Positions 25,148 through 37,599 of a stretch of 64,000 bases of DNA are shown here, piece after piece. The DNA is from Crocodylus rhombifer (Eukaryota; Chordata; Crocodylia; Crocodylidae): NCBI GenBank assembly GCA_038503035.1, contig JAVSML010000955.1, positions 390,616 to 454,615 of the forward strand. Direction: 5' to 3'. The translations under genes were made by a program, and so were the position numbers. Position 1 is the first letter of the stretch; each line of letters opens with the position of its first letter. The notes beneath the pieces are model-generated. The model saw only the letters and a list, made by a program, of their open reading frames with translations, ran no database searches and was not told where the DNA came from.

Positions 25148-25657
25148 GGCCATGTCCTGATGAGCATGCACATGTGGTGGGGCATGCATTTCCCATGGGA
25201 CAAGTAGCAATGGCACATTTGTGCTGCTGCTATTTGTCCCCCTGCATACACACTACAGCATGCAGCAAATTGCCCCAGGCAGGGGGTGTGGGTGGGGAGA
25301 CGGGGGTAGTGGAGGCTGGGACCAGCACATATGCTAGCCTCAGCAGCCTTACCTGGGGTCCTGGGAGGCAGCAGTGGTGGTGCAGGAGTGGTGCCAAGGC
25401 ATCAGTGGTACTAAGCCAGCTGCTTCGAGTCTGGCCAGCAGCCAGAGTGTGGCTGTGGCTGATCAGGTTCTCTTTCTGGCAGTCCATGCCACACCCCTTT
25501 TTTTTTTTAGTGGTGATCTCCCAGTGTCAAAAAAATGCATCACACTGCAAATTAGCAGTGTGGCATACAGATGCAAGTATGCCACCTGCAGTTTGTGGTG
25601 CCTCAGATGGGTTTGAGGTGCCGCAAATTGCTCATGTGTGCTTGTTGCGATGTGCCC
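25148..25657. mobile_element. MITE with AGT target duplication, copy A
   Basis: Left GGCCATGTCCTGATGAGCAT; right reverse complement GGGCACATCGCAACAAGCAC. AGT flanks both sides (25145-25147 and 25658-25660). The left 90 bp match, inverted, the right end of the element at 39033-39528 (blocks GTGGACATTTGGT / GGGACAAGTAGCA). The 162-codon frame at 25174-25662 spans the element and has no recognisable motif. Confidence 0.78.
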
Positions 25658-25689
25658 AGTGACAGTAAAAGCTGTCCTATAGAACTTTG

Positions 25690-26140
25690 GTATATCCAAG
25701 TGCTTGAAATTTCTAGGAGTACTATCGTCACAACAATTGTTTCTGCAGATAAAACATTTTGAGGCCCCACATTTGAGGTTCGAATTACTGTCCTCAGGAC
25801 CTGTCTGTCATCTGATACCCCAGGTAACCTGCTACCAGCTGACCATGTGCATTCCTTCACACATTTCCTTCCCTTCCCCCACCCATCTCTACTCATTCAT
25901 TGTCTTCCAAACTTCCACCCATTTGCATTTTCATAGATTTGCATGTTGTAATTCAGCTTCTTTTCTACCTTGGAGAACATATAACACCAGTAGAGTCTCC
26001 CTGTGCTTGATGATGGGTGGTTGTGCCCAAAAGCTTGCAAAGAACTTTTCCCCAACTATTTAGCTGGTCTAATAAAAGTTATCACATTTACCCAAAAAAC
26101 CTTGCCTGCCTCCATCCTTAGACCAACACAACTACAACCA
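25690..26140 (+). mobile_element. Penelope-type 3' region, truncated copy
   Basis: The end of this segment (CAAAAGCTTGCAAAGAACTT, GGTCTAATAAAAGTTATCAC, CCTTGCCTGCCTCCATCC, AGACCAACACAACTACAACC) repeats the landmarks of 20541-20650 and 55900-56000, here in sense orientation. It has no open reading frame. The start is uncertain. Confidence 0.45.
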
Positions 26141-26375
26141 ACAACCTTGTCGGCAGAACTGACTTTTGAAAATTATTTCAAATAACACTGTTGTACTAGG
26201 TGGGGGCAAATTCTGTTTCATGTTATGTGCCCAAACGGCAATTTTCCAAACACGTAAGTAGTATTCTTGGCACCTATTCACAGCTTGCAATTTGGTTACC
26301 TGTGTAGTGCATTATACAGTTATACACATACTTAGTATAAATTCCAGGGAGGAAAATAAGAGACTCTACTTACGT

Positions 26376-26640
26376 TTTAGCTCCAATAGCTGAGTGGTTG
26401 AGACACTTGTCCAGGAAGCAGGAAATGCAAGTTCTATACCCAGAAAAGCTTGAAAGTGTATCACTGACTTCCCAGAGCACATTCCAGGCATTACCCAGGT
26501 CCTTCTCCAGCCCTTTTTTCCTAAACTGAACCACTGCACCTTGCATTTAGGCAATGGATGGGTATTTTCCACTCTATTGGGAGTAACAGTCCAAGCTAGA
26601 ATCCAGAGTCCACTTCTTTGCAGAATAGCTTCCATGTCAC
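26376..26640 (+). repeat. tRNA-derived SINE candidate
   Basis: A-box TAGCTGAGTGGTTGAGA at 26387 and B-box GTTCTATACCC at 26431 have tRNA-like spacing. Of the SINE candidates here this has the best A-box. The body downstream is unclassified. Confidence 0.6.
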
Positions 26641-26766
26641 TGCGCCATATATTCTTAAGCTTGTTTTTTTTTTTTCCTCCTGGAACTAAATATCTCCCAT
26701 TTTAACTGCATAGGAGGCAAGCTTCAACAGGAAGGCTGAAGAAGGGAACTGGATAGTGCCTAACCT

Positions 26767-26840
26767 GTAGCATACTGTTTGGAGCAGAACCCAAAGACAT
26801 GTAAATTCAAATCCCTTATATGTGACAAGAGTCTAAACAT
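26767..26840 (+). repeat. tRNA-derived SINE candidate
   Basis: GTAGCATACTGTTTGGAGC (A-box-like) followed by AATTCAAATCCC at 26804-26815 (B-box-like), at tRNA spacing. Confidence 0.5.
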
Positions 26841-27644
26841 AACATGACGACTGTCATTCTCCCCTTTTTCCTCCCCTACCACCCACATGCTTAATCCATA
26901 CTTAATCTCACATACGTGTCCCTAGCCTACTGCACATCTCAGTAGCCATGTGGGCCCTTTCTAGCTCACACTGAACAGAATCAGAAATCGTACACAAGTG
27001 CCAGAAATGCTACTTATCTGGAAACAGTCATTTGGGCACATACAGTGAAATACAATTTAACCTGTTCTCTATAAAGCAATAAGCAAAAAATCAATAAACA
27101 CCATTCTGAAGGTGGCAACTGTGTACTGTCGGCTGTCATAGGAAACACGACTGAGCCTCAACAGCAATGATTATAGCACCCAGAATCCTGAATCCAATTA
27201 AAACTTTTAAAAAGCCCCCCTAATCCACATGCATTTGCAAAATCCAATACAACTACTTACTTGAATCTTTTTAGAAGAGGATAATTTTGCCCTTTTGCAG
27301 ACCTTGAACATGACAGACGCCATTTCCGATTGCTCGGCAGTCATGTTTTTAACCTATAATTATCTTCCTATCTAGAGTCCTGCTCTCTTTACCTCAAAAT
27401 TCCATACATCAACAATATTTAATTTTCTACAGTTTAGACCCAACACTAATAGCCATACTGGTTACCTTAACCTGATTTAATCATTTTGGTTAAACTTATT
27501 CATATCTCTACATAGATATTTTAACAATAGCTTAAACTGATTACATTGATTCATCTTGTACCTGTAAATGTACAGATTCAAGTAAAAACAAACAAACAAA
27601 AAGTTAGTTTAAACTGGCAAAAGAGTGTTGCCACATAACTGTTA
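26841..27644. other. AT-rich sequence, no gene seen
   Basis: No gene. The last part (27450-27600) is rich in TTAAACT/AGTTTAA words and may belong to the fold-back repeat that follows. Confidence 0.4.
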
Positions 27645-27841
27645 GGCTCGGGACAGAAGTAACACATAAACTGGTTTAAGTGATGAGAAACTGGTTTAAA
27701 CCTGTAACAGAACAGAAGCTCAGCGCACATAAACCAATTTCAAAATGGCTGAAACTGGTTTAAGATAAATCTGGTTGAATGTATTATCAGACTTAACTGA
27801 TTTGGGTTAAACTGGTTCATGAAACTTCTGTCCCAGATCCC
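27645..27841. mobile_element. Small inverted-repeat element
   Basis: Left GGCTCGGGACAGAAGTAACA and right (reverse complement) GGATCTGGGACAGAAGTTTC are inverted copies. The interior repeats AAACTGGTTTAA words on both strands. A target duplication is not clear. Confidence 0.6.
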
Positions 27842-28400
27842 TTCCTGGTTCAAGTTAAATGAGAGTCCTCCAGCATCCCAGCATGCTCTCTAGCCCTGGG
27901 CTGGGCTGGGCTGTCTGCTCCCTCTGCTTCCTCACTGGAGCAGTAAGGGCTGGCTGATAGGGGGAAAGGGGAAAATCCTAGCTGGGGATGCAGCCCATTC
28001 GAGGCAGGGGGGGGCGGGATTGCCCTCCCAGCAAACCCTGGCTAGGGTCTGGGCCCAGAGAAGGGGGTTAAACTCAGATTTACTGCTGGCTGCAACTGTG
28101 AACTAGAAATCCGAGATGCACCTGGAAGCAGGAAGAGGAAGTGATGAGCAAACCTGAACAGTCCTGCTGCTGTGATTGTGAACTGCAAATCCCAGAGACC
28201 TTGGGGAAGAGGAAGTAAACACAACCAGAGAGCTGTGTTCTTGCACCACCACCCCAGCTTCTGGTCTGAATGTGGCTGCATTTGTGTGCAGGCACGTGGC
28301 TGCATTCCCTGAATCAAAGGTAAATGTCTATTCACTTCTGGTTCAATCTAATCTGTGCAGTTTAGACTAACCTGTAAAGACTGAATTAATTCAGCCTTGG
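27842..28400. repeat. GC-rich repeat-like segment with ~85-bp tandem pair
   Basis: Two imperfect direct copies at about 28078-28150 and 28160-28230 share GCTG-TG, TGTGAACT-AAATCC-AGA and GGAAGAGGAAGT. A (GGGCT)n-like run lies near 27898-27914 and a G-rich run near 28006-28019. Possibly the interior of a larger element whose outer ends I could not place. Frames of 71 and 97 codons on the minus strand look accidental. Confidence 0.5.
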
Positions 28401-30944
28401 GCTTTTTGACTGTCTGTACTTATACTAATATGCTTAATACATACTAATGTACTTAAAACAGTAAGGCTGAAATCATGCCTTAGGTAAATAGTCACACCAG
28501 TATGTGTCAATGAGCCTAAATTTGTATTGTGTGCAGGGTGATACTGTATGCTGGATAGCTGCTTAATGATCCTGGAGATGGACATGACAGGAAAGGAGGG
28601 TTGATATTGCTTTATAGATTTTACAGTTCTTTAATATCCATATCTATAAGGTATGTTTTTCTGTTTTGTTTTTTTTTTCTATTTAGTTTTGAGAAGATAT
28701 TTTGAGTGTTCTACCGCATTCAAATCTTCATTCTCTTGCACATCAGTTGTCTCTAAGACCTCAGTTATGGAGCATTCATCAGCAAGACATTCATCAGTGA
28801 GGCTTTTTTCCACAGTTTCTCTAAATTTCATTTTTTAGATCACTTGCAAAATGAAATGGGTGAGTATTTATTAGTCTTGGGCCCATGCCTCCATGCTCTG
28901 TCCTGGACTCTTTTCAATTATTTAGAAAGAGTGGAAGTGGGAAATAAATTCTGTGGCTATTAATGACAGCTTGCTTGTTAAGATGCCAGGAAAGCAAAAA
29001 TAGATTTCTTTGGATCTAAACAGCTTGTCAATTTTATATGCTATGACACAAGTTTGTGAATTACATCTAGACAGTTTTGTGTTTCAATTTGGTCACATTC
29101 ATCTCCCTGACCACTAGTTTAATCACTGAACTCTGTCATCACATTTTTCATCATACAGAAACACGCTTTCCTACTTTTGTCCAAAGCCTGGCCCATTGGC
29201 TGATCTGTTGACCTTCAGCAGTAACAGAAACAAAAAAGTCTTAGAAACAGCAGCAGGACCAGCCGGGGAGGAGAACATCTCATCAGACTGGACAGTGTAA
29301 TCTGCTCCGTAATCACCACGTGTATATCCACTTTACCCTAGGTAATGTAAACTATCACTTTTGCCCTAAATTGGTTAACAGATCACTATTTGTGCTGATC
29401 ACCTTGAGGGCCAAAAATTTATTATTCCAGAGATTTGGTATCAGTTGGATGCGTTTTGGTTTTTGTTTTATATTTTATTTTTACATATGATTATATTTAT
29501 TCAGTACCACGCAGCATACTGTACTTTACAAAAATCTTCCTTTTTCAGTGCATTTTATAGATTGCTTCACCTTTTCTTACTAGCACTGTTATCTGATATG
29601 TATCAAAGAACTAGAGCTCATTAAATAATGGGGGAAAGGTCATTTTTAATTAAAAATCAAACTTCACTTGACTGTGTTTATAACCTTTTCACATTTACTT
29701 TCACAAATATGTGAAAAGGCTCTACTGTAGTAAAAGCCAACTAAAGTATTTTTTAAAAATCTCAGATATTTATTGAAACTGATATTTTATTAATTTGTAC
29801 AATAAGAATCACAGTTTCTACAGTTTGGGTTCATTTTTTAAGCCACATTGTCCTTTGTTTTTTTGTAACAACATGCATTCCTCCTTTTACAAGTTAATGT
29901 ATGCCATGTTGATAAATTAGATTACAAGAATTTTGAAATCCTATTATTAGGATTATTCCTGAACTGTTCCAAATTATATATTTATATCTTTGGTCAAATG
30001 ATTAGCAGGCTAGGAAGAGATCAACTGAAGATATGAATAAATAATTTTGTATAAAATGTATACTCAAGCACTTCATATTAGATTTGTGGGTAATATGATG
30101 AAAAATGTTAAAGGATTGGTTATGACTATTTTATGAACTATCAGTAGGTATGAATGGTTTAATATGCTACTATGTGCTTTTCCCCCCTATTTTATCAAAA
30201 TTTTAATTTTTTGATGAAAATTTCATGAAGATTTGAACTTCTGAACATTGTAACCAGCAGTAACACTGTACTTCCCCTTACAGGAAATTTAAGAGAAGAA
30301 CCAAAGGACTCTAACTGGTCCTGCTATAAAAGCCTATGCAAGAGAGAGGGTCTGAAAGAACCACCTTCTCACAAAAAGGTGCAGAAATGGACAGCTTCCA
30401 AATAAGAGGGAGAGACTTGGGAAGTAGATCAGGGCATTCCGACTTGAACCTTAGCAAATGTTACACTTAAGAAGTGATTAACTAGTTAATCATATCTTAA
30501 GTAGTAAGTTGGCCACATGTTCAAGCAAGTAATGGTGGTATAAAACAGAGAATGTGGCTGATTCCACTCACACTTTAAATTGAATGTGTGGCCACTCCCA
30601 GCTTCATGAATGCACCTGTGGCTGGGAATACTAGTCAGTTGACTGGCACTCTGTGTCATGGTAGCACCAGGCCCCAGACTTGCTACTTGCTGGTGCACCC
30701 TTTTGCATGGGTGGCATGGCAGGAGGTGTGATTATTGGGATCATTGGATCAGAATCTATTGTGCCTTTAATGAACATCTGCCAAGAGCCCTAAAAAAGAA
30801 AAACAGTAGTCCCTAAGACCACAAGAAAACAATTTAGAATAAGTGAATTCAGGTTATGACATGGTTGATGTGTGCTCATACCTCTAGTCTCAACTCTTGG
30901 AGTGACCTAATTACATTACTGTCTCAGCTTGTCAAGTCAGTGAA
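28401..30944. other. AT-rich unique sequence, no confirmed gene
   Basis: About 2.5 kb of mostly AT-rich DNA without named repeats. A polypyrimidine tract followed by TTTAG at about 28660-28687 looks splice-acceptor-like, with an open frame after it, but no product is recognisable. Confidence 0.45.
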
Positions 30945-31095
30945 ATAGGCTGCCCAGGGAAGTTGCAGAATCTCCTTCAGTGGGGATTTTTAAGAGGAGT
31001 TTGGGTAAGCATTTAAAAGGGATGACGGAAGGATAGGTTTCCTGTATTCATGAAGAACCAGATGATCCTTGATGTCTCTTTCAACCCAAGTTTGT
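30945..31095 (+). mobile_element. Old CR1 3'-end fragment
   Basis: AGGCTGCCCAGGGAAGTTGC, TTTTTAAGAGGAGTTTGGGT and GATGATCCTTGATGTCTCTT follow the order of the CR1 3' terminus (as at 56840-57000). It is much more diverged than the other copies, so it is an older insertion. Confidence 0.6.
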
Positions 31096-34000
31096 GAAAG
31101 CTGTATAACCAAAGCAGTGAAATGTAGAAAGCCTTAAACAATGGCTGTGACAGATGTAACATGCCCTAATGCCAGTCAGCAAGGTACTAATTACAAAATG
31201 CCTCCAGATTCTCAGGGATGGCAACTCCAACACTACACTATCAACAAACTCTGGTGGAAATGCTGGGTCTGATGAAGGAAAAGAAGTACTGCTTCTCAAT
31301 TCATGAAGTTAGGTTTTTACCCTGAAGATTGGAGGAAGCTACTTATCCTGGAAAACAGCAGGTGATATTCACTGGGTAGATTATGTATGTTGATTTGGCA
31401 CAATATTTACCAAAAGATTATGATAAATGCCATAGGTTTCACTCCATACCCAAAATATGAAATTGTCTTCTAGCTGAAATAGAGCAAGCAGGCTGTAGTT
31501 TTAATACTTAACCCTGGACTAAGCCCAATCGATGGTGTTTGACTAAAACAGTAATATTTTTCAGTATGTATATGCTGTATACTATATAATAACTTTTAAA
31601 TGATTTTTAAAAAAATTGTACTGTACCTTTACCAACATGCAGTGACCAGTTACATAGTTATTAAGAAAACAAACCTATTCAACCACACACTACAGATGTT
31701 TCCACTGTATTCAGCCTCCAGTGTTGCCCAGTTTCTTCTCCACAAAAACACCAACTTCAGGATTAGTTTTTACTTAGCCCTGGCTACACTGGTGGTGGTT
31801 GGAAGGATATCTTAATTTCTTCTCTTTACCTGCATTCCAAAGAGTTGAGGGTTCCTTGTTTTTCACTTTGACACACGTCTCTGGCACAACCCCTGCCCCT
31901 TCCAGGCACTATTCAATGGAGCTACCTAGCTGTCCCAGCCATGCTTCATAAAAGGTATATCAGCAGGTGTGCTGTCTTTGGACATCTGGGATCTCCATCT
32001 TTATGGTTATTATTATTATTATTATTGTTATTATTATTATTCAGGTGATTCCGGTTTCCTAGTTTGGGCAGAAATTAGGAACAAATCTTCTGAAATAAAG
32101 GGAAAAAAATAATTGTGATATTTCTGATCTGAAAGAACACAACCACTGTGATTCAAACAGAAAGGCCTATTTAATGAAGTTTCAAGACTAACTGTAAATT
32201 CAGAGCCTCTTTGATAATCTGAGATCTAGGGTGTATGTCAAAACTTAATTTCCAGACATTTTAACATGGGCCCATGAGTAAAATTATGCATTTTTTTCCT
32301 ACATAAAGTGGGACTAATAACTCCAGTTTATTTTCAGGAAAAAAGAACATTTAAACCCAGTTACATGGTAGAAAATATTAAAATAGAATCCTAAAATCTA
32401 GATGGATCACACCACTGAACTTCTGTCCTCAAAACACAGCTACACACCAACTAAAAAGTTCTAAGAGGAATTAGCTGGAAAATTTATAATAAAGTACAGA
32501 TAGCATGCCAAGATAAAACACTGGGTTTTATTCACATTGATAGAACACACATTGTATTTATTGTTTTCTTATTCCTCCACCCTAGCATCCCATCTCCTTT
32601 CCTTTGAGATAATCAGGCTCTGGGGGAAATAGACTTGTGAATAGATCTAACGTTTATTAGCTCTGATTGTCCTTGATCTGCATAATACTTCTTTAGCTTA
32701 AATTGGATCTTAGGAAGTGTTCTGTCCCCCAACCTAGTCACTGATTGCAAACCAATCTTTCACTCAGTCACAGCAAAGAGCAAATGCACACCAACATCAA
32801 GAGCTTGAAGGAGCTGGCTGCTGACTCACTCCAGTGGTGCCACAACCTCAGCCAAGTCACAGTCCATTTTGAGGTAAAGCTCCTGCCCTCAAAACAGATG
32901 AAAAATCTGAGGAAGCAAAAAGATAGAAAAACCCAGCCTACAACCTACCTTCCCCTGCAGAAAAAGCAGCAGATTCTGTGGATAGATCTGTGGCTCATAA
33001 GTCACTTCAAGACGCATCAATGAGCCATGGTAGAGATCATCCTCAAATCAAGGAATTGACAGCAATGATGAAAGCAAACAGCTGGTCCTCCAGTTCTTTG
33101 ATGGTACAAAAGCAAATGGGAGAATGCAAGGAAAAATCTTACTGTTCCTGAAGTACTGTCATCAGACAGGCTTCACTGCTTCACCTCCTGAAGGCAAAGT
33201 AATGTAGCCATACACCCAACAATACATGGAGAATAATGAGCTTTGGGGGTTGGTGTCATAGCATATTGGTTAATCAGTCTACCTCAAGCACCATATATAT
33301 TTAAGCAGCATTGCCTCTCATTCAGGAGACAGCCTCTCTAACGCAGCATTGAGTTTGAGGATGCTGCTACTGGGAGTAATACATTTTAGGACGTGTATAA
33401 GTCAGAAGTTGCATCCATCAGTATGTAGAGGGCCAGTGAATGGGTCATAAACTGCACCCTAAGCCTATGCTTGTAAAGAAATCGCTGGGGGAAGGTGGCT
33501 AAGACTGCTTCCAACTATCTCATAGTTATTCCATACATATTTTTGGAGTGATCTTAATGATGGATATTGTAAAGGACCTGTCTGTTTTAGGGAACTTTGC
33601 AAAGTGACCAAGAGTCAAGTTCCCTAAACTTGACCAGGGTTGGACTGCATTGCTTAGGTCACAAAAAGTGATACCTCCATTTGTTCAGAAAACATGCAGA
33701 AATATAACAGAGGAAGAAGAAGCTGGATTTGCAAGTCAAGGACAGTGAGCTACCATCACCACAACAGTATTTGATGTCCCTGATTCCCAACACTGATTAC
33801 CAACACTGATCCTTTCAAAAGTGAAAATTAAAGGCCACGACCATTACAAGGCCTGAACCATCACAAGCTGTGCCAACTTTATCAGCCAAATGCAAAGTTC
33901 AAAGGTACAGTATATTAATCTAGAGGTGGCATCATTTGGTCCCACTTGGCTCCGTTTGGAAATTCCTTCCGTTAACCTTCAAAAACAGCTTCCATGTTGG

Positions 34001-35563
34001 ACCAAATTCACTTTTTGGATGAAAGAAATACTTTTTGGATCAAAAACACTCTCAAAATAATATTTTGACGAGTATAGCTAGATTCTGTTACTCAAAACAC
34101 AAAGAGAGAGAAAGAGATTGGATTTACTATAGTGTGAAAGCAAGCAGCAAACTTGTATCTAATGAGTGAAAAGGAGGAAACTTTCTTTTAGCTCACAGAA
34201 ACTCATAGCTCTAAGTTAAATTTCCTGTTGAAGCAGCAGAAAAGGAAAATGGTCCTTCCTTCTACTGATAAAGAAACTGGGACTTAAAAATTAAAAGTAA
34301 ACTATTTCCTGAACACTTTGATAAATGCCTTGAGCCAGAAGAGCTTTGCAACTGCTGTGTTTTTGCCTTTGCCTGCAACTTGGAAAACTACAAATTGATA
34401 AGAAAAGGGAACTGCAAGCACTATGGAGAGAGAGGCCCATTATCTGGAGCAATTATAGAGAAGACCACTAACCTCCAGGGGGGAAAAGGAGGAGGAATTG
34501 TAGTTTAGGAGGGTTGAATTTTCTTTAAAACCTTTTTGTTTTATGACTACTCAGAGAAGACACAATTCAGACGTATAGAATTTTGCTTTGAGTTAATCCC
34601 AGTCTCTAATCAAGTCATCTAACCTGCACCTTCTAAGAAGTGGAAGTAACTAATTTTATTTCAAACTATCTGGCTGAGGAAGTATAGACGAAGTTGACCC
34701 ACCAGAATGGCAAAAATATTACAGAATGCTGTAAAGATTGTAATAAGATCATCCTGATGTGGACCATGCCATGTTTATGTCTGCCAAATTAACTGTTTAG
34801 CAATGTTTAATGTGAGAATAAGGGGAAATTAAGGAGAAAAGGCTTGAAGACAAAAAGATACAACAATTCCTTAGCTAAAGTGTGTGAAAGAGTGCATAGA
34901 AAAGGAGCGTAAGGAATTAGAAGAGAAGTATGTATTCATATCAGCCAGAGAATATCTCAAGTGAAGGTTAAAGAGAACTCCAGGAACATCTGGAGTACAG
35001 ATTCCCATAACGGGGGGGGGGGGGGTTTTTTTTTTTTTAAGAGGAAGTGACTGATTCTTCAAAAAAGAATTTCTCTCAACAGTTGTTGCCCACTTGGTTG
35101 TGGATAGCACCTCTTTGATATTCAAGCAGGACCTTGATTTCAAATTAAGCCCCTGTGGTGATTGAGCTCCCTGCTTCAAGTGAAATTAACCATTTAACTG
35201 GTGAAGAGTCCTATAGAAAGTTTTAGTTCAAAATAAAAATTTGAACATTATCAGAAGAGATACTGCAGAACAAAATAATAAAAAAAAATGTAACGGACAT
35301 ACCCTTGAGTTGTAACAACTTTGGAGCCTATTTGTGATAATGCTACTCACAGAATAATAAACTGTAATGTTGGGGAAAGACTGTCCATAGTCTATTAGCT
35401 AATGCCTGCTAAATCAATTGTTAAATAGAATCCTTCGAACATGAGGAAACCCCAACTCTGAGGTCTTAGTAAGCCTACATGATGTGATTAGCCACACCTG
35501 GACTTTTAGTAACAATTAGAGGATAAGATTGACTAAGTAGGTACTCAAGGAAACACTTTAAAA
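31096..35563. other. Unique sequence; (TTA)n; G/T homopolymer junction
   Basis: No gene. (TTA)n at 32007-32041. A run of 14 G directly followed by 13 T lies at 35012-35038. A weak tRNA-like A-box (CATAGCATATTGGTTAATCA) occurs near 33258, without a convincing B-box. Frames of 92 and 102 codons (32745-33023 plus, 34871-35179 minus) show no known domain. Confidence 0.45.
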
Positions 35564-35566
35564 AGT

Positions 35567-35735
35567 ACACCTGAGTTAATGTACAGTAGCTCTGATGAAT
35601 ATCTTTTTTATGCCACTACTGTGCAGTAGCCTAATAGTGCTGCTCAGTAGCATTGTCATAGTTGTTGCCATGCAATGCAACAGCTCAACAGCATTGAGCT
35701 ACTAACTGCGCAGTCAGTCTCACGTAAACACGACC
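35567..35735. mobile_element. MITE remnant (CAGTAG family)
   Basis: The right end, reverse complement GGTCGTGTTTACGTGAGACT, and the internal AACTGCGCAGTCAGTCTCACG match the right end of the element at 40847-42782. AGT lies on both sides (35564-35566 and 35736-35738), but the left terminus appears to have lost its first bases. Confidence 0.5.
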
Positions 35736-36336
35736 AGTATAAATTGTATTTCTAGTTAAATTGGCAACAGTGCCCCTAGAATACATGTCCATTTTGATAT
35801 AATATTTCCTTTATAAAATTCAGCATATTTCTGCACAAAGCTATGCCTGCTGAAGATGCCAGAGGGAACTTGATAGAGATAATATGCTGTTGGGAGAACT
35901 ACTCTTGGAAAGAGAATAACCAGTAACTAATAAATCTGTTGTCTCAGATGAGCCATGCTGCAGCCAGTGTTTCATTGCTTGAGGGACAATGATGCTGGAA
36001 AGATGTATGATAGCAGGAAGCAAAAAATAAAACCAGATTTTTGCTTTCAAGTTAACAGAGGATGGGCCATCCAGAGATTAAATTTGCAGCAATCCTAAAA
36101 GATGTCAGAATCTTTCTACAAGTGTGTAAGCACTCAAGCAATTTATCAATCAGCAAGTATTCAGAAACCATTCATGTACTCCTCAGTTTATGGTAAGAAG
36201 AAATGTCATAGTTTTGAGGCTAGGAAGAAGAAAAGGCAGTGCAAGTGATTAACAAAAGACTATTTTGGGCTACCTACCTAGCATATCCAAAGAAAAGAAA
36301 ACCCTTCTAGATCAAAGTGAATAATTAACCAGCACT

Positions 36337-36895
36337 GGGCATATTTACACATGCAATTAATTTGAGGCAATAAACTCCAGTACTTATTGCACTGGAATTT
36401 ATTGCTCTGAAGCACACCATTTGAATGTGCACCTGGGATCACAGCATGTTGAGCTGGGTAGGAGCAGTCCCAGCTATCAGTGGACCTGGGGGGTTAGCTT
36501 TCCAGCCTGGGGCTGCTCCAACCTGGATCAGCAAGACAGAGAGGGGCTGGCTGGAGCATAAAGGTGCTCTACTATGGGGCTAGCCAGTAAGCAGCCCCAT
36601 ACTGAAGTACCCTCCTGCTTCAGCCAGCGGGGTCAACATCTACACATGTAGTGCTTTTGAGTCAAAAACACATCAGCTGAATAGTACTTGTATTTACAAG
36701 TACTACTACCCTGCTGTGGAGTTTATTAGTTTACTCCAGCCTAATAGCCCTGCATGTGTAGGCACAAGATGTTTGCTGCAGAGCTAATTATTTCACAGAT
36801 ATTAGGGTTGGAAGGGAGCTCAGAAAATCATTGAGTCCAGCCCCAGTCAGTTAGTCTACTTTGCTCTGCAATAAACATCTCATATAGATGTGACT
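36337..36895. mobile_element. MITE, ACT target duplication, interrupted by CR1
   Basis: Begins GGGCATATTTACACATGCAA and ends AACATCTCATATAGATGTGA. ACT flanks it at 36334-36336 and 36896-36898. It matches the element at 56193-57393 block by block in the same orientation (GCATGTTGAGC, GGGGCTAGCCAG, TAATTAGTTTACT-type blocks, GGAGCTAATTA, TAAACATCTCATAT). A 60-bp CR1 tail fragment interrupts it at 36791-36850. Confidence 0.75.
36791..36850 (-). mobile_element. CR1 tail fragment inside MITE
   Basis: ATTAGGGTTGGAAGGGAGCT and AATCATTGAGTCCAGCCCC are the reverse complement of a CR1 3' end. The surrounding MITE reads GAGCTAATTA before and TTAGTCTACTTTGCTCTG after, against an uninterrupted GAGCTAATTAGACAGCTCTG at 57336-57365, so the fragment was inserted. 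Confidence 0.75.
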
Positions 36896-36898
36896 ACT

Positions 36899-37599
36899 GT
36901 GTTGGTTCTGTGGTACATTATTTGATAACCATGTGATAACTCACCTTAGTTAAAATTTGGAGAGAGGAGGTAATCACTCTGTGAAAAGAGTCTATTTACC
37001 ACTGCTTGAGTCACTATTTTCTGAAATACAGTGGTGGTGAGAAGACTATGGTAGAGACTTACCATTAGTCCACAAACTTTCTAACACGGGCATTGGCACT
37101 GCACCAGAAATGGAAAATTACTGGCTGCCCAGGGAGTAGCTGAGGACTATGTGTTCATGCAAAGAGGGGCAGGGGAAAAAGAAGAGAGAAGTAACACCAT
37201 CCAATCCCTGAAATACCAGATAGTCATTTTGATTATAATTAGAAGATATGTGAGTGATTTCACATGACCCATGTGGCTGGGTCCTTTTTATGCTATAATA
37301 GTAAACTGTAGCAAAACCTCCAATTTTTCTTTTTTTTATTTAAAAATGAATTCCCTCCCCTTCTCCAACCATTCTGACTTTCTCTGTGCCCTCTCTGTCC
37401 CTTATGTGATTTCAAGTAGTACTAGGGAAGCTAAGTTCTTGTATACTATTATTGTAATAAGCCCCCTTTTTATATATTGTAAATAGTGTTCTGTTTGTAT
37501 TAATTTTTACTGTTTTATATCATATTACATTGTATTCCTATCATTTGTGCATGGATTTTAATTTTTTTCATATTAATATTGTATGGTTTAGGCCTGTGT
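36899..37599. other. AT-rich sequence, no gene seen
   Basis: No coding sequence recognised. The last 150 bp may already belong to the LTR-like segment. Confidence 0.4.

Noticed and set aside
25174..25662. 162-codon plus-strand open frame
   Set aside because: It fills a fold-back element with ATG and stop near the element's ends. The second copy at 39033 does not keep the frame, and no transposase motif is seen.
26376..26450. A functional tRNA gene
   Set aside because: The A- and B-box-like words are degenerate and the sequence does not fold into a full cloverleaf with a paired acceptor stem, so SINE is more likely.
28653..28838. Possible exon after a polypyrimidine tract
   Set aside because: There is an acceptor-like tract, but no known protein, no clear donor and no neighbouring exon. 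The translation is Ser/Phe-rich and not recognisable.
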